A stretch of DNA of 64,000 nucleotides, from contig CP064971.1 in NCBI GenBank assembly GCA_016699325.1, positions 682,001 to 746,000 of the forward strand. Direction: 5' to 3'. Origin of the DNA: Methanolinea sp. (lineage in GTDB: Archaea > Halobacteriota > Methanomicrobia > Methanomicrobiales > Methanospirillaceae). The notes beneath the pieces were generated by a model, which had not been told where the DNA came from, did not search any database, and was given only the letters and a program-made list of their open reading frames with translations. Shown here one piece after another: positions 52,522-60,253 of this stretch (its first letter is position 1; every line of letters starts with the position of its first letter). A program made the position numbers and the translations under genes.

Positions 52522-53001
52522 ATGCAGATCGCCATAGTCGCCGTGGGGAAAGTCAGGGAACAGTTCATCAGGACCGGGCTGCAGGTCTATGCATCCCGCC
52601 TCGCACCCTGCCACAAGCTGACGTTCATCGATCTTCCCGAAGAGCGTATACCGGACCGGGCATCCGGCAGAGAGAAGGCCGGGATCATGCATGCCACGTG
52701 GGAACGGTTCCTGCTCCACGGTCCCCGGCCTGCGGTAACCATCGCCCTCGATCAGGGAGGAGACCTCCTCTCGAGTGAGGAACTTGCTTCACGGCTGAAG
52801 GGATACGAACTGGAAGGGAAGGGATCCCTTGCCTTTCTCATCGGCGGTCCGCTCGGACTGCCCGACGCGGTCCGCACGAAGGCCGATTCAGTGCTCTCCC
52901 TCTCGCCGATGACCTTCCCACACCAGCTGGTCCGGCTCATCCTGGTCGAGCAGCTCTACCGGGCAGCGTGCATCAACCGGAACATCCCATACCACAAGTA
53001 G
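52522..53001 (+). CDS. rlmH: 23S rRNA (pseudouridine1915-N3)-methyltransferase
   Basis: RlmH is a SPOUT methyltransferase acting on helix 69 of 23S rRNA. The knot region is LAFLIGGPLGLPDAVRTKAD, followed by SLSPMTFPHQLVRLILVEQL and the C-terminal RAACINRNIPYHK, all canonical. Length 159 matches. It is widespread in bacteria and present in only some archaea, so its distribution suggests an old transfer. Confidence 0.93.
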   Translation: MQIAIVAVGKVREQFIRTGLQVYASRLAPCHKLTFIDLPEERIPDRASGREKAGIMHATWERFLLHGPRPAVTIALDQGGDLLSSEELASRLKGYELEGKGSLAFLIGGPLGLPDAVRTKADSVLSLSPMTFPHQLVRLILVEQLYRAACINRNIPYHK

Positions 53002-53002
53002 A

Positions 53003-54121
53003 TCAGGGTATGATCTCGCATCCGTTATACCGGGTGTGGGAAAAGTCCTCGATCCCAATCGTCCCTGACCGGATCAATTCGCGGATTCCTGGAAGTGCAG
53101 AGGAGAGCGAATCCTTGAGATCGCGGATCGATCGGCAGATGACTGCCTTTTCTCCAGGAGGCCAGGGGCGTGCGATGTCCGCGTACAGGCACCGGCCCCC
53201 GCAGAAGGAGAAGATATCGCACTGTCGACACGGCCCGGTCATCTCGCATACCGGGAGGTTTGCCGGGTCCGCGGTCCTGATATGTCCCACGTATGTATCT
53301 TTCATCCCGACCATCACCGGGCAGGGAGCGATATGCCCATCGGTCAGTATGGTGTAATTTGCGTACCCGCAGCCACAGCGGAGACGGGACGGCCGGTCCT
53401 GGAGGAGGTCGAGCGTTGTCTGGAGAAAGGGGTACCAGCGGAGGACCCGGCCTTCGGTTTCCATAACGCCCACCCAGTCCCGTACAAGGTTCCTGACCCC
53501 GGGGATATAGCATGAGTCAAGCCATCGTGCAAAGTCCCGCATCGACGAATCTCCCGAAAAATCGGCATCGATCTGCCAGTGGATGGAGTCAAATGAGTGG
53601 TGCTCGTTTTTGGCAAGAAACCGGACCGCTTCCCTGATATCGGTCCCTTCCGCAACCGTCATCCTGGCAACCAGTTCGCCGGTGTATCCACCGCATACGA
53701 TCTCCCTGACGTTCCGGATCACCCGGTCAAAGGTCCCCGGTCCACGGTTCGCATCGGTTATTTTCCGTGGACCGTCAATGGATACGAGGATGTTCTCCAT
53801 CCTGTTGACATACGAAGGGCCAAGCTGACCAAGCATCGTTCCATTGGTCTGGATCATGAAACGCCGGACCGGGGCGGTGTCCATGATGGTCCGGATGAGA
53901 TCCATCCTCATCAGCGGCTCTCCCCCGTAGAACGTGATGCAGGGACACGGGTCCTTCTGGAGGAACCGGTAGAGGTCACAGAGGTCGCAGGAGAAGTCGG
54001 GCGGGAGCGACATGTCGATTTCCATGTCCTTTTCGCCCCCGGCCAACGCGTCAAAGGCTTTTCCCCGGCAGTACGTGCAACAGAGGTTGCACTCGTCGGT
54101 CAGGATCAGGTGATAGAACAT
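53003..54121 (-). CDS. Radical SAM/SPASM-domain protein, putative peptide-modifying enzyme
   Basis: The SAM cluster motif CNLCCTYC is in ILTDECNLCCTYCRGKAFD at the N-terminus. CITFYGGEPLMRMDLIR is the second radical SAM signature. The C-terminal SPASM-like Cys-rich part has CGCGYANY, GHIAPCPV, and MTGPCRQCDIFSFCGGRCLY, enough for one or two auxiliary clusters. The layout resembles archaeal AF1577/Mhun_1560-type proteins thought to modify peptides, but no substrate peptide is proven nearby. Length 372. It is convergent with rlmH (1-bp gap) and downstream of the TPR gene. Confidence 0.82.
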   Translation of the reverse strand: MFYHLILTDECNLCCTYCRGKAFDALAGGEKDMEIDMSLPPDFSCDLCDLYRFLQKDPCPCITFYGGEPLMRMDLIRTIMDTAPVRRFMIQTNGTMLGQLGPSYVNRMENILVSIDGPRKITDANRGPGTFDRVIRNVREIVCGGYTGELVARMTVAEGTDIREAVRFLAKNEHHSFDSIHWQIDADFSGDSSMRDFARWLDSCYIPGVRNLVRDWVGVMETEGRVLRWYPFLQTTLDLLQDRPSRLRCGCGYANYTILTDGHIAPCPVMVGMKDTYVGHIRTADPANLPVCEMTGPCRQCDIFSFCGGRCLYADIARPWPPGEKAVICRSIRDLKDSLSSALPGIRELIRSGTIGIEDFSHTRYNGCEIIP

Positions 54122-54150
54122 GGGAAGTTCCGGTTTTTCCCTGGAGTGGC

Positions 54151-55005
54151 TTATGGTTTTTGCTGCAGCCGCCTTCCAACCATCAGAGCGCCGGCGCCGA
54201 GGAGTGCCCCGATAACAGAGTACGCCGGGACGGGGACGATTGTCGGGATGGACTGGCTGGTGTTCTCAACAGTCGCTGGTACCACCAGGTCGGGATTGCT
54301 GCGTGCGAGCAGTATGGTGTCCAGTGCTCTTACCTTTCCGCTCTTCGCACGCTCGAGCTTTGGGTTTATCTCGAGCGCCGTATTGAAGGAATCCACCGCT
54401 TCTTCGTACCGTCCGAGCCGGGAGAGTGCTTCCCCTTTATTTGTCCAGATCTCTGCATCAAAGGAGGCGTAGTTCGGGTGTTTTCTCATCTCCCAGTCCG
54501 CAAGCCTGATGACTTCCTGGTAGACGGCCATGGCCTGGGTTGAGTCTCCTGTCTCCTGGAGGCTAATCCCTTTACGAAGGAGTGCGTACATGTCCCGCTG
54601 GTTGATTCCAAGCGCACGGTCATAGGCCTCGATTGCTTTTTGGTGATCCCCGAGCGCGGCACGGGAATCGCCCATATTCGTCCATGCTTCGGTGTAGTGG
54701 GGATCAAGCGCAATCGCTTTTTCAAACGCCAGCTCCGCATCCCCGTACCGTCCCGTGCGCATGTGCGCTATCCCCAGCTTGTTCCAGGCGATGCTGTTGT
54801 AGGGGTCACCTGCCACCGCAGTCTCATACTCGACCAGCGCTTCGTGATACAGCTTCCGGAGCAGGAGGTCGTCTCCCTTCCGGAGATGCATCGCCGGGTC
54901 TGAAGAGGCGTCCGCAGTTCCCGGAACAGGCAGGGCTACTGCTGCCACCACGACCAGGAGGGCCAGGAAAAAGCGGATCGATGCTGCAGGATTCTCTCTA
55001 TCCAT
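54151..55005 (-). CDS. Secreted or membrane-anchored TPR protein
   Basis: From ATG 55005 the protein has 284 residues: a signal peptide (about residues 7-33, SIRFFLALLVVVAAVALPVP), then about five tetratricopeptide repeats (such as AWNKLGIAHMRTGRYGDAEL, AWTNMGDSRAALGDHQKAIE, IWTNKGEALSRLGRYEEAVD) and a C-terminal membrane segment (YSVIGALLGAGALMVG) with a basic end. It therefore exposes a TPR scaffold outside the membrane. The upstream extension of the frame to 55260 is probably not translated. Confidence 0.82.
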   Translation of the reverse strand: MDRENPAASIRFFLALLVVVAAVALPVPGTADASSDPAMHLRKGDDLLLRKLYHEALVEYETAVAGDPYNSIAWNKLGIAHMRTGRYGDAELAFEKAIALDPHYTEAWTNMGDSRAALGDHQKAIEAYDRALGINQRDMYALLRKGISLQETGDSTQAMAVYQEVIRLADWEMRKHPNYASFDAEIWTNKGEALSRLGRYEEAVDSFNTALEINPKLERAKSGKVRALDTILLARSNPDLVVPATVENTSQSIPTIVPVPAYSVIGALLGAGALMVGRRLQQKP

Positions 55006-55049
55006 ATGGTTAGGTAAGATCTCATTGTGGGTGTTTAATATCCTACCGA

Positions 55050-55340
55050 ACGGGAAACATGAAAAAAATGTTCGTGGAGGGCTTACATCTGTCAATACCG
55101 GGTTCAACCTCTGTCGCCCTGCAGCGCTTCGCCTGTCGCGCCACTGCAGCGGACCGAACGGGTGGGATGACTGCCATTGCCAGCTGCATGGCGTCTCGAT
55201 CGCAGGGATGGTGCTGAAAGCAGGACTTGCCTTGGCGTAACCATAACCCTGCTTTCCCATTGGGACCCGGTGGAAGCATTTTCCTTGTCAGCGAACGAGG
55301 GTGGCACTCTGAAGCCGGCCCTTCTCCAAGGTATGACGCC
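55050..55340 (-). ncRNA. Candidate structured RNA, unidentified
   Basis: This region between the TPR gene and the tRNA-Val island has no convincing protein. On the minus strand a TATA-like AAATATACGG (55365-55356) would start transcription near 55335. Inverted repeats follow: CGGGTGGAAG with CTTCCACCGG (55349-55340 and 55276-55267), and a perfect 9-bp stem GAAAGCAGG with CCTGCTTTC (55256-55248 and 55224-55216). CGCTGCAG is repeated at 55151-55144 and 55127-55120. I tested it by eye against RNase P and SRP RNA motifs without a match. Confidence 0.3.
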
Positions 55341-55453
55341 TTCCACCCGTTGGACCGTATATTTCCCGCATTTTTTTGATTTCGCGGGACTTGCAACATT
55401 TATGCTGCACTACAGGGTTTTGGATGTTCGTGGAGAGAGAGAAAAAAAAAGGA

Positions 55454-55531
55454 TGGGCTCGAGGAGATTCGAACTCCTGACCTCCGCCGTGTGAAGGCGA
55501 TGTAAAGGACAGCGTTTCCAGAACCGAGCCC
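55454..55531 (-). pseudogene. tRNA-Val pseudogene (distal attachment site)
   Basis: The first 47 bp (55454-55500) match tRNA-Val(CAC) from the anticodon arm to the 3' end. The 5' half differs, but GGGCTCG (55531-55525 on the minus strand), the exact acceptor complement, is still present, separated from the anticodon stem by 24 bases that do not form a clear D arm. AGCGTTTCCAGA occurs twice near it (55511-55522 and 55538-55549). Confidence 0.75.
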
Positions 55532-55770
55532 AGAATAAGCGTTTCCAGAGGGTGTTCAAAGAAGACAGAATCCCTAGGGAGCGCGTGGCCGTCCATACCT
55601 CCTATTTTTTCCCTGATCTGAGATTTATACTATCGTGACAATGGGATGAACAACGCGACAGAAAATGTATATATCATGTTGATTTATACCCTACGGTTGA
55701 TGAGAATAAGTCAACATATGTTGAATATCCATCGATATCCAAAATCATCTCCAGTGATTCGGAGTCCGTC

Positions 55771-56382
55771 ATGAATAAGGAGGGAATGGGGAATCCAGGG
55801 AAAGATGGGATACTGTATCCGTGGGATTTTCTTCTTTCGTATGGAAGCATGTTCCGGAAATCGTCATTGATCATACTCCTCTTCCTGGGGAGGAACTATC
55901 CGACCAAATACCACGTGCGGGATCTGGCCCGATCTCTCCAGTACGATGTCTCCCTTATCAGCAAAAATCTGAAACAATTGGAGAAGCTGGGGATGGTCTC
56001 CCATGAGGAAGTGGGAAACCTCGTTTTTTATCAATCCAACATGAACAATGTGCTGACCAGACAGATGAAAATCTGTTTTACCCTGCTAGAGATACACAGG
56101 CTGATCCAGAACCTCCATCCCATCACAACAACCGTCATTTTATACGGGAGTTGCGCCAAGGGCGAGGATACCCATCGGAGTGATATTGATCTCTATATTG
56201 AAACACAGGACAAGGAGGCAGTGATGACGATTCTCAACACCCATCAGAAAAAGATCGTCCGGGAGATCTCACCGATTGTCCTGACTCTGGATGAGATGTA
56301 TGCCCTGAAGAGAGACGATAGAAGCCTCTACGATCAGATCCACCAGGGATTGATACTGAAAGGGAGAGAGCATGTCGTATAG
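55771..56382 (+). CDS. MNT-type nucleotidyltransferase with winged-helix N-terminus
   Basis: The C-terminal domain has the minimal nucleotidyltransferase motif ILYGSCAKGEDTHRSDIDLY (GSxxxGxxxxxSDxD, about residues 124-143). The N-terminal 90 residues form a winged helix (KYHVRDLARSLQYDVSLISK, NLKQLEKLGMVSHEE), so this is a DNA-binding antitoxin-like fusion. Such proteins pair with HEPN toxins, and some AMPylate them. The stop lies 8 bp inside the next gene's start (11-bp overlap). AT content is higher than in the flanking genes. Confidence 0.85.
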   Translation: MNKEGMGNPGKDGILYPWDFLLSYGSMFRKSSLIILLFLGRNYPTKYHVRDLARSLQYDVSLISKNLKQLEKLGMVSHEEVGNLVFYQSNMNNVLTRQMKICFTLLEIHRLIQNLHPITTTVILYGSCAKGEDTHRSDIDLYIETQDKEAVMTILNTHQKKIVREISPIVLTLDEMYALKRDDRSLYDQIHQGLILKGREHVV

Positions 56383-56824
56383 ATTCACGAACTGCCTGAA
56401 CATACATGGATTACGAACAGTTCCTATCGATCGGTTGAACATCAAAAAAGAGCTGCAGGAATCACGAAAGGATCTCGAGTCGGCAAGGAAATCCCTGCAC
56501 GAACAGGATTATAAATGGACGATCATCAAGGCGTATTATTCCATGTTTCATGCCGGCAAATCGCTCATCCTAAGTGCGGGATACATGGAGAAGAGCCATG
56601 ATTGCCTGATCATAGCCGTGGAGGAACTATTTGCAAATAAAGGTCTCCTGCCTCCATCAACGGTAACCGATTTCCGAAATGCAAAAACAGCCCGGGAATC
56701 GGCCGATTATGGCCTGACCTACGGGAAAGATTCCGCAGAGGGAACGGTCCGCGATGCGGAATCGATGCACCAACTCGTCAGTACATATCTTTCCAAACAG
56801 GGATTTCGTATTCCCTCCCCATAG
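56372..56824 (+). CDS. HEPN-domain protein, probable toxin
   Basis: The 150-residue all-helical protein matches HEPN: NIKKELQESRKDLESARKSL, then WTIIKAYYSMFHAGKSLILS and the C-terminal FRNAKTARESADYGLTYG. An exact Rx4-6H RNase motif is not obvious; the RESADYG variant is common in HEPN partners of MNT proteins. The 11-bp overlap with the nucleotidyltransferase gene shows a coupled toxin-antitoxin-like unit. Activity as an RNase is inferred, not shown. Confidence 0.82.
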   Translation: MSYRFTNCLNIHGLRTVPIDRLNIKKELQESRKDLESARKSLHEQDYKWTIIKAYYSMFHAGKSLILSAGYMEKSHDCLIIAVEELFANKGLLPPSTVTDFRNAKTARESADYGLTYGKDSAEGTVRDAESMHQLVSTYLSKQGFRIPSP

Positions 56825-57214
56825 CGGGACTGGAACATTCTCGCCACGATAGAGAAGGGTCTGGTCAAGAACACATCTACCTTTTTACCAGCATTGCCAT
56901 TTTATTCCGGTGATAGTCTGGTCCACAGTCAATACCGGCTCGATATCAAAGATAATGTCGGGAGTTTGGCAAGCGTCCGGTTCTTATCAACGAGCCTATT
57001 GATTACCATTAGTCATCACTTGAGTATCTTTTGTCATCAATTCAGGGAATGGAAACCGACACCTGTTACCTGAGAGGATTTGGAATAACCGGTAAAACCA
57101 ATCCTTCCCGCGCATCCCTTTGTTGCTATCCCTTTAACTCCCGCCCGCCGATAACAGTGTGCCTACACTCCGCCATATGCGGCCACAGGAGAAAAGGAAA
57201 CAGGAATAAGGGAT
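56825..57214. other. Island interior, no confident gene
   Basis: This 390-bp stretch lies between the HEPN gene and the ribbon-helix-helix remnant. An open frame from 57031 runs through it into the tRNA gene, but its sequence is Cys/Arg/Pro-rich and not protein-like before 57290. I see no promoter or RNA gene. Confidence 0.45.
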
Positions 57215-57420
57215 ATAATAGAAAAAGAAAAACAGATCACCCGGATCCGTCAACCAATTCATCTCACCTTATCCAAAGACACCATAAATCTTCTCAAAAA
57301 TACGGGCAAAATGCCTCCAAAGTCGTAGACAGACTCATATTGGATGCGCTTAACGAATCGAAGCAATTAAGAATTTTAATAGGAGATTTCCAGTGGGCTC
57401 GAGGAGATTCGAACTCCTGA
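57215..57420 (+). pseudogene. Ribbon-helix-helix gene remnant, frameshifted, running into tRNA-Val
   Basis: One frame reads IIEKEKQITRIRQPIHLTLS then KDTINLLKNTGK; a second, entered at the A run 57308-57311 if one A is restored, continues NASKVVDRLILDALNESKQL. Joined, they look like a ribbon-helix-helix (CopG/Arc-like) DNA-binding protein. The second frame goes on through the tRNA-Val 3' end (WARGDSNS) and stops at 57418-57420. No ATG or GTG start is visible in the first frame. It may be an antitoxin or excision regulator of the island, now broken. Confidence 0.5.
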
Positions 57421-57467
57421 CCTCCGCCGTGTGAAGGCGACGTCATAACCAGCTAGACCACGAGCCC
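57394..57467 (-). tRNA. tRNA-Val (anticodon CAC)
   Basis: Acceptor GGGCTCG pairs with CGAGCCC, discriminator A. The anticodon stem TCGCC/GGCGG (with G-T pairing) encloses TTCACAC, anticodon CAC. The T arm is AGGAG-TTCGAAT-CTCCT. It is the intact tRNA at one end of the island, whose duplicated 3' part lies at 55454-55500. Confidence 0.93.
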
Positions 57468-57471
57468 GCAG

Positions 57472-57542
57472 TGCATCGACCGGGAATTGAACCCGGGCTA
57501 TAGGCTTGGAAGGCCTAAGTCATGCCACTAGACCATCGATGC
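57472..57542 (-). tRNA. tRNA-Gly (anticodon TCC)
   Basis: Acceptor GCATCGA pairs with TCGATGC, discriminator A. The anticodon stem TAGGC/GCCTA encloses CTTCCAA, anticodon TCC. The T arm is CCGGG-TTCAATT-CCCGG. It lies 4 bp upstream of tRNA-Val on the same strand, so the pair is probably one transcript. Confidence 0.95.
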
Positions 57543-57682
57543 AGGTTTGCGCCTGTGTATATGGATTTTGGGAAATATTATTACTTTTGTTTTCCCGTAT
57601 CCGCTCCGTCAAATGAAGCCATTTTTCCAAAAAAAACCTCCCGGTCCTGGCGACAGTGGGGGGGGAAAAAGGTGAAATTCGG

Positions 57683-58567
57683 TTATGCGAGCCCTTTTTG
57701 TTCGAGCTCGACTTTTTCGAGGGCCGCGATCCTTTTTTCGAGCGGGGGGTGGGTGGAGAAGAGCTCTATGAGGGTCGATCCTGAGAGGGCCGGGATGATG
57801 AAGAAGGCATTCGCCGTCTCCACTGCCTGCTTTTCTCTGGCTGGAACATAGTCCATCCTCCCGCTGATCTTCTGCAACGCCGAGATCAGGTCACGGGGAT
57901 GACCGGTGATATAGGCACTCCCGCGATCGGCCGCGAACTCGCGGTACCGCGAAAGGGCCATGATCAGGAGCTGGGCGACAAAGTAGACCACAACGGCCAC
58001 GATCCCTGCCAGGATCCATGCACTCCCGCTGTCCCTCCGGTTGAACATCGCTGCGAAGAGGAAGTTGTTCATCACCAGCGCGGCGATCATGGCCACGAAG
58101 CTTGCGATCGTAAGGGTCAGGACATCGCGGTTCTTGATATGCGATATCTCGTGGGCGAGCACCGCTTCGAGCTCGCGGAGAGAGAGCAGCCGCAGGATCG
58201 AATCGGTAACCGCAACCACGGCATGCTTCGGGCTCCTCCCGGTGGCAAAGGCGTTCGGCACCTGGGACTGCATGATCGCCACCCGGGGCATGGGGATGCC
58301 GGCTTCGGTGGCACACCTCTCGACAATCCGGTGCAGCTCGGGATACTCCTCGGGGGCAATCACCCGGGCCCTCGTACTCCAGAGGACGAGCCTGTCCGAG
58401 AAGAAATACTGGATGAACGCCATGACGAACACCAGCAACACCAGGAATGGAAGGCCGATACCGAGCATGGAGAGTACTGCAATGAACACGAGGTAGACCA
58501 GGAACAGGAGGAACATGGTCAGCCAGATCCTCCAGGTCAGACCCCAATCACGTTTCCATACCTTCAT
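57683..58567 (-). CDS. htpX: M48 family zinc metalloprotease HtpX
   Basis: HtpX is a membrane endopeptidase for quality control of misfolded membrane proteins. The zinc motif HEISHIKNRDVLTLTIASFV contains HExxH at about residue 140, and the third ligand Glu is in SRYREFAADRGSAYITGHP. Two N-terminal membrane segments (LTMFLLFLVYLVFIAVLSML, LPFLVLLVFVMAFIQYFF) and two after the HExxH helix are predicted. Length 294 is normal. Confidence 0.94.
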   Translation of the reverse strand: MKVWKRDWGLTWRIWLTMFLLFLVYLVFIAVLSMLGIGLPFLVLLVFVMAFIQYFFSDRLVLWSTRARVIAPEEYPELHRIVERCATEAGIPMPRVAIMQSQVPNAFATGRSPKHAVVAVTDSILRLLSLRELEAVLAHEISHIKNRDVLTLTIASFVAMIAALVMNNFLFAAMFNRRDSGSAWILAGIVAVVVYFVAQLLIMALSRYREFAADRGSAYITGHPRDLISALQKISGRMDYVPAREKQAVETANAFFIIPALSGSTLIELFSTHPPLEKRIAALEKVELEQKGLA

Positions 58568-58779
58568 GCATCAATATACGGCAGGGGTGGCTCATAAACA
58601 TTCTCTCCGTGCCCTAAAATGCAGGGCCGGAATTAAAAAACAGAGAGAAATTGCACCCATTTCTGGCAGGCCAGCGCAGCGCCCCGTGGCCCCGGGCTCC
58701 GGGAACGGGTCCCACACGTTCGTCACAAAAGGTCTTTCTTAATACTGAAGAGGAGGCATACTACGGATGAGTGAACGGG

Positions 58780-59544
58780 ATGGAGCTTGACGAACGGATA
58801 ATCACCCGGGCGATCCTTGAATCCCAGATGCGGGTGCTCCTTGATTATACCGATGTCGATGTCGCGGTGGTGGGAGCCGGACCATCGGGCCTCGTAGCAG
58901 CGGCATTCATCGGAGAATGCGGGTTGAAGGTGGCGGTCATCGAGAAGAAGCTCTCGGTCGGCGGCGGGATGTGGGGGGGAGGCATGATGTTTCCCCGGAT
59001 CGTGGTACAGGACGGGGCCAAGCGGCTGCTCGATCATTTCTCCATCCGATCCGTTCCCTACGGAGAGGGCTACTGGGTTGCATCGTCCGTGGAATCGGTT
59101 GCCCGGCTGACTGCCGCAGCCTGCAGCGCCGGGGCGGAGTTCTTCAACCTGGTGAGCGTCGAGGACGTCATGATCCGGGGGGGAGGCCGTCTCTCGGGCC
59201 TGGTGATCAACTGGACCCCGGTGGGGATGGCCGGGTTCCACGTGGACCCCCTGACCATCGGGTGCCGGTTTGCAATCGATGCAACCGGGCATGATGCGGT
59301 GGTCGCCCGCCTTGTGGAGAAGAAATCTGGCGCGGTGCGGGTACATGGGGAGGGGTTCATGTGGGCAGACCGCGCCGAATCTGGTATCCTTGGCCACACC
59401 CGGGAGATCTTCCCGGGACTCATCGTCACCGGCATGGCGGCCAATGCCGTGTCCGGCGAACACCGCATGGGCCCGGTGTTTGGCGGAATGCTCCTTTCCG
59501 GCGAACACGCCGCCTCCCTGGTCATCCGGGAACTTGGTCACTGA
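58780..59544 (+). CDS. thi4: Thiamine thiazole synthase, Thi4 family, sulfide-dependent type
   Basis: Thi4 forms the thiazole precursor (ADP-thiazole) from NAD and glycine. The FAD/NAD-binding motif is VAVVGAGPSGLVAAAFIGE near residues 27-45. At the position of the yeast sulfur-donor Cys (NWTPVGMAGFHVDP) this protein has His154, so it should use free sulfide with Fe(II) and act catalytically, as in the Methanococcales enzymes. GMAANAVSGEHRMGPVFGGM is the C-terminal signature. ATG 58780 is used; GTG 58771 is possible. A TATA-like TTCTTAATACTG lies about 35-45 bp upstream. No TPP riboswitch is seen. Confidence 0.93.
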   Translation: MELDERIITRAILESQMRVLLDYTDVDVAVVGAGPSGLVAAAFIGECGLKVAVIEKKLSVGGGMWGGGMMFPRIVVQDGAKRLLDHFSIRSVPYGEGYWVASSVESVARLTAAACSAGAEFFNLVSVEDVMIRGGGRLSGLVINWTPVGMAGFHVDPLTIGCRFAIDATGHDAVVARLVEKKSGAVRVHGEGFMWADRAESGILGHTREIFPGLIVTGMAANAVSGEHRMGPVFGGMLLSGEHAASLVIRELGH

Positions 59545-59597
59545 TTTTTTTTGGGAGACAGAAGAATTTTATTGTTTTTTAGGGTAAACCCTAACCC

Positions 59598-60248
59598 ATG
59601 AAAGAGGTCAGTCCGGACGAGCTTGCCGATGTGGCCTACGGGCTCCTTGGGGTTATGCTCAATGCCGATCTCCAGGCCCGCGGATTGTATCTCTTTTCGC
59701 TTGTAGAGGCAAACAGCGACTTCGAACCTCTCTTCTCATCGGTATTTGCGAAATTTTCAGGCGAGTATCCCCAGCTTGGGGATGTTCTGATCCGGCGGTT
59801 TGGTTCTGCAACGGTGATATACCATTCGATCTGCGAGGGGGAGGGCGTGGTCCCGAGCAGGACCACCAGGATGTACTGGATCGTGCAGGATGCGCCTGGA
59901 GTCAGGCCAGAGGCTATCGAAGACGAACTGGCCGGAAAATGGTTGATATTCCTCCCTCCCGAAGAGGTCGACGCTGCCTGGATCAAAGTCCGGGACGCCA
60001 CCTGCAGAAACGAGCTTGGGATCTCGGCCAAGGTGAGCACCGCAAAACCCAACCCCGATTCCCGCGACAACATCAAGGTCATCTACGTGTATACCCCGGA
60101 TTGGCGTGACGAGGCAGATGTCATGCGGGTACGGGAGCGCCTGCGGGAACTTGGGTTTACCGATCGCCTCGGCTACAAGCGGAATATCGAGACCTTCAAA
60201 GGCGAATACAGCCAGAAGGGAAAAAGAGTGACCTTTTACAGTGCCTGA
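59598..60248 (+). CDS. DUF1917-like protein
   Basis: The 216-residue protein resembles the DUF1917 (Bles03, phosphothreonine-lyase-like) family. Its hallmark is the segment GKWLIFLPPEEVDAAWIKVR, then NELGISAKVSTAKPNPDSRD, IYVYTPDWRDEADVMRVRER and LGFTDRLGYKRNIETFKGEY. The N-terminal third (PDELADVAYGLLGVMLNADL) is extra and helical. Function is not established; the family has a eukaryotic translation-initiation-factor-4E-like fold. It is 53 bp downstream of thi4. Confidence 0.72.
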   Translation: MKEVSPDELADVAYGLLGVMLNADLQARGLYLFSLVEANSDFEPLFSSVFAKFSGEYPQLGDVLIRRFGSATVIYHSICEGEGVVPSRTTRMYWIVQDAPGVRPEAIEDELAGKWLIFLPPEEVDAAWIKVRDATCRNELGISAKVSTAKPNPDSRDNIKVIYVYTPDWRDEADVMRVRERLRELGFTDRLGYKRNIETFKGEYSQKGKRVTFYSA

Positions 60249-60253
60249 TCCGG

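Larger units (their letters stand above)
55454..57440. mobile_element. Small integrated island at the 3' end of tRNA-Val
   Basis: A perfect 47-bp direct repeat (55454-55500 and 57394-57440) equals the 3' part of tRNA-Val from the anticodon region to the discriminator. This is the usual scar of tyrosine-integrase insertion into a tRNA gene. The interior is visibly more AT-rich than its surroundings and holds a nucleotidyltransferase/HEPN pair and a broken ribbon-helix-helix gene. No integrase gene is present, so this is probably a remnant. Confidence 0.8.

Noticed and set aside
55050..55365. RNase P RNA
   Set aside because: The conserved GAGGAAAGTCC-type core and its distal partner cannot be found; length and loops do not fit.
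58568..58779. TPP riboswitch upstream of thi4
   Set aside because: The conserved CTGAGA and ACCTGAT-type blocks of the THI element are not present; only a TATA-like element is seen.
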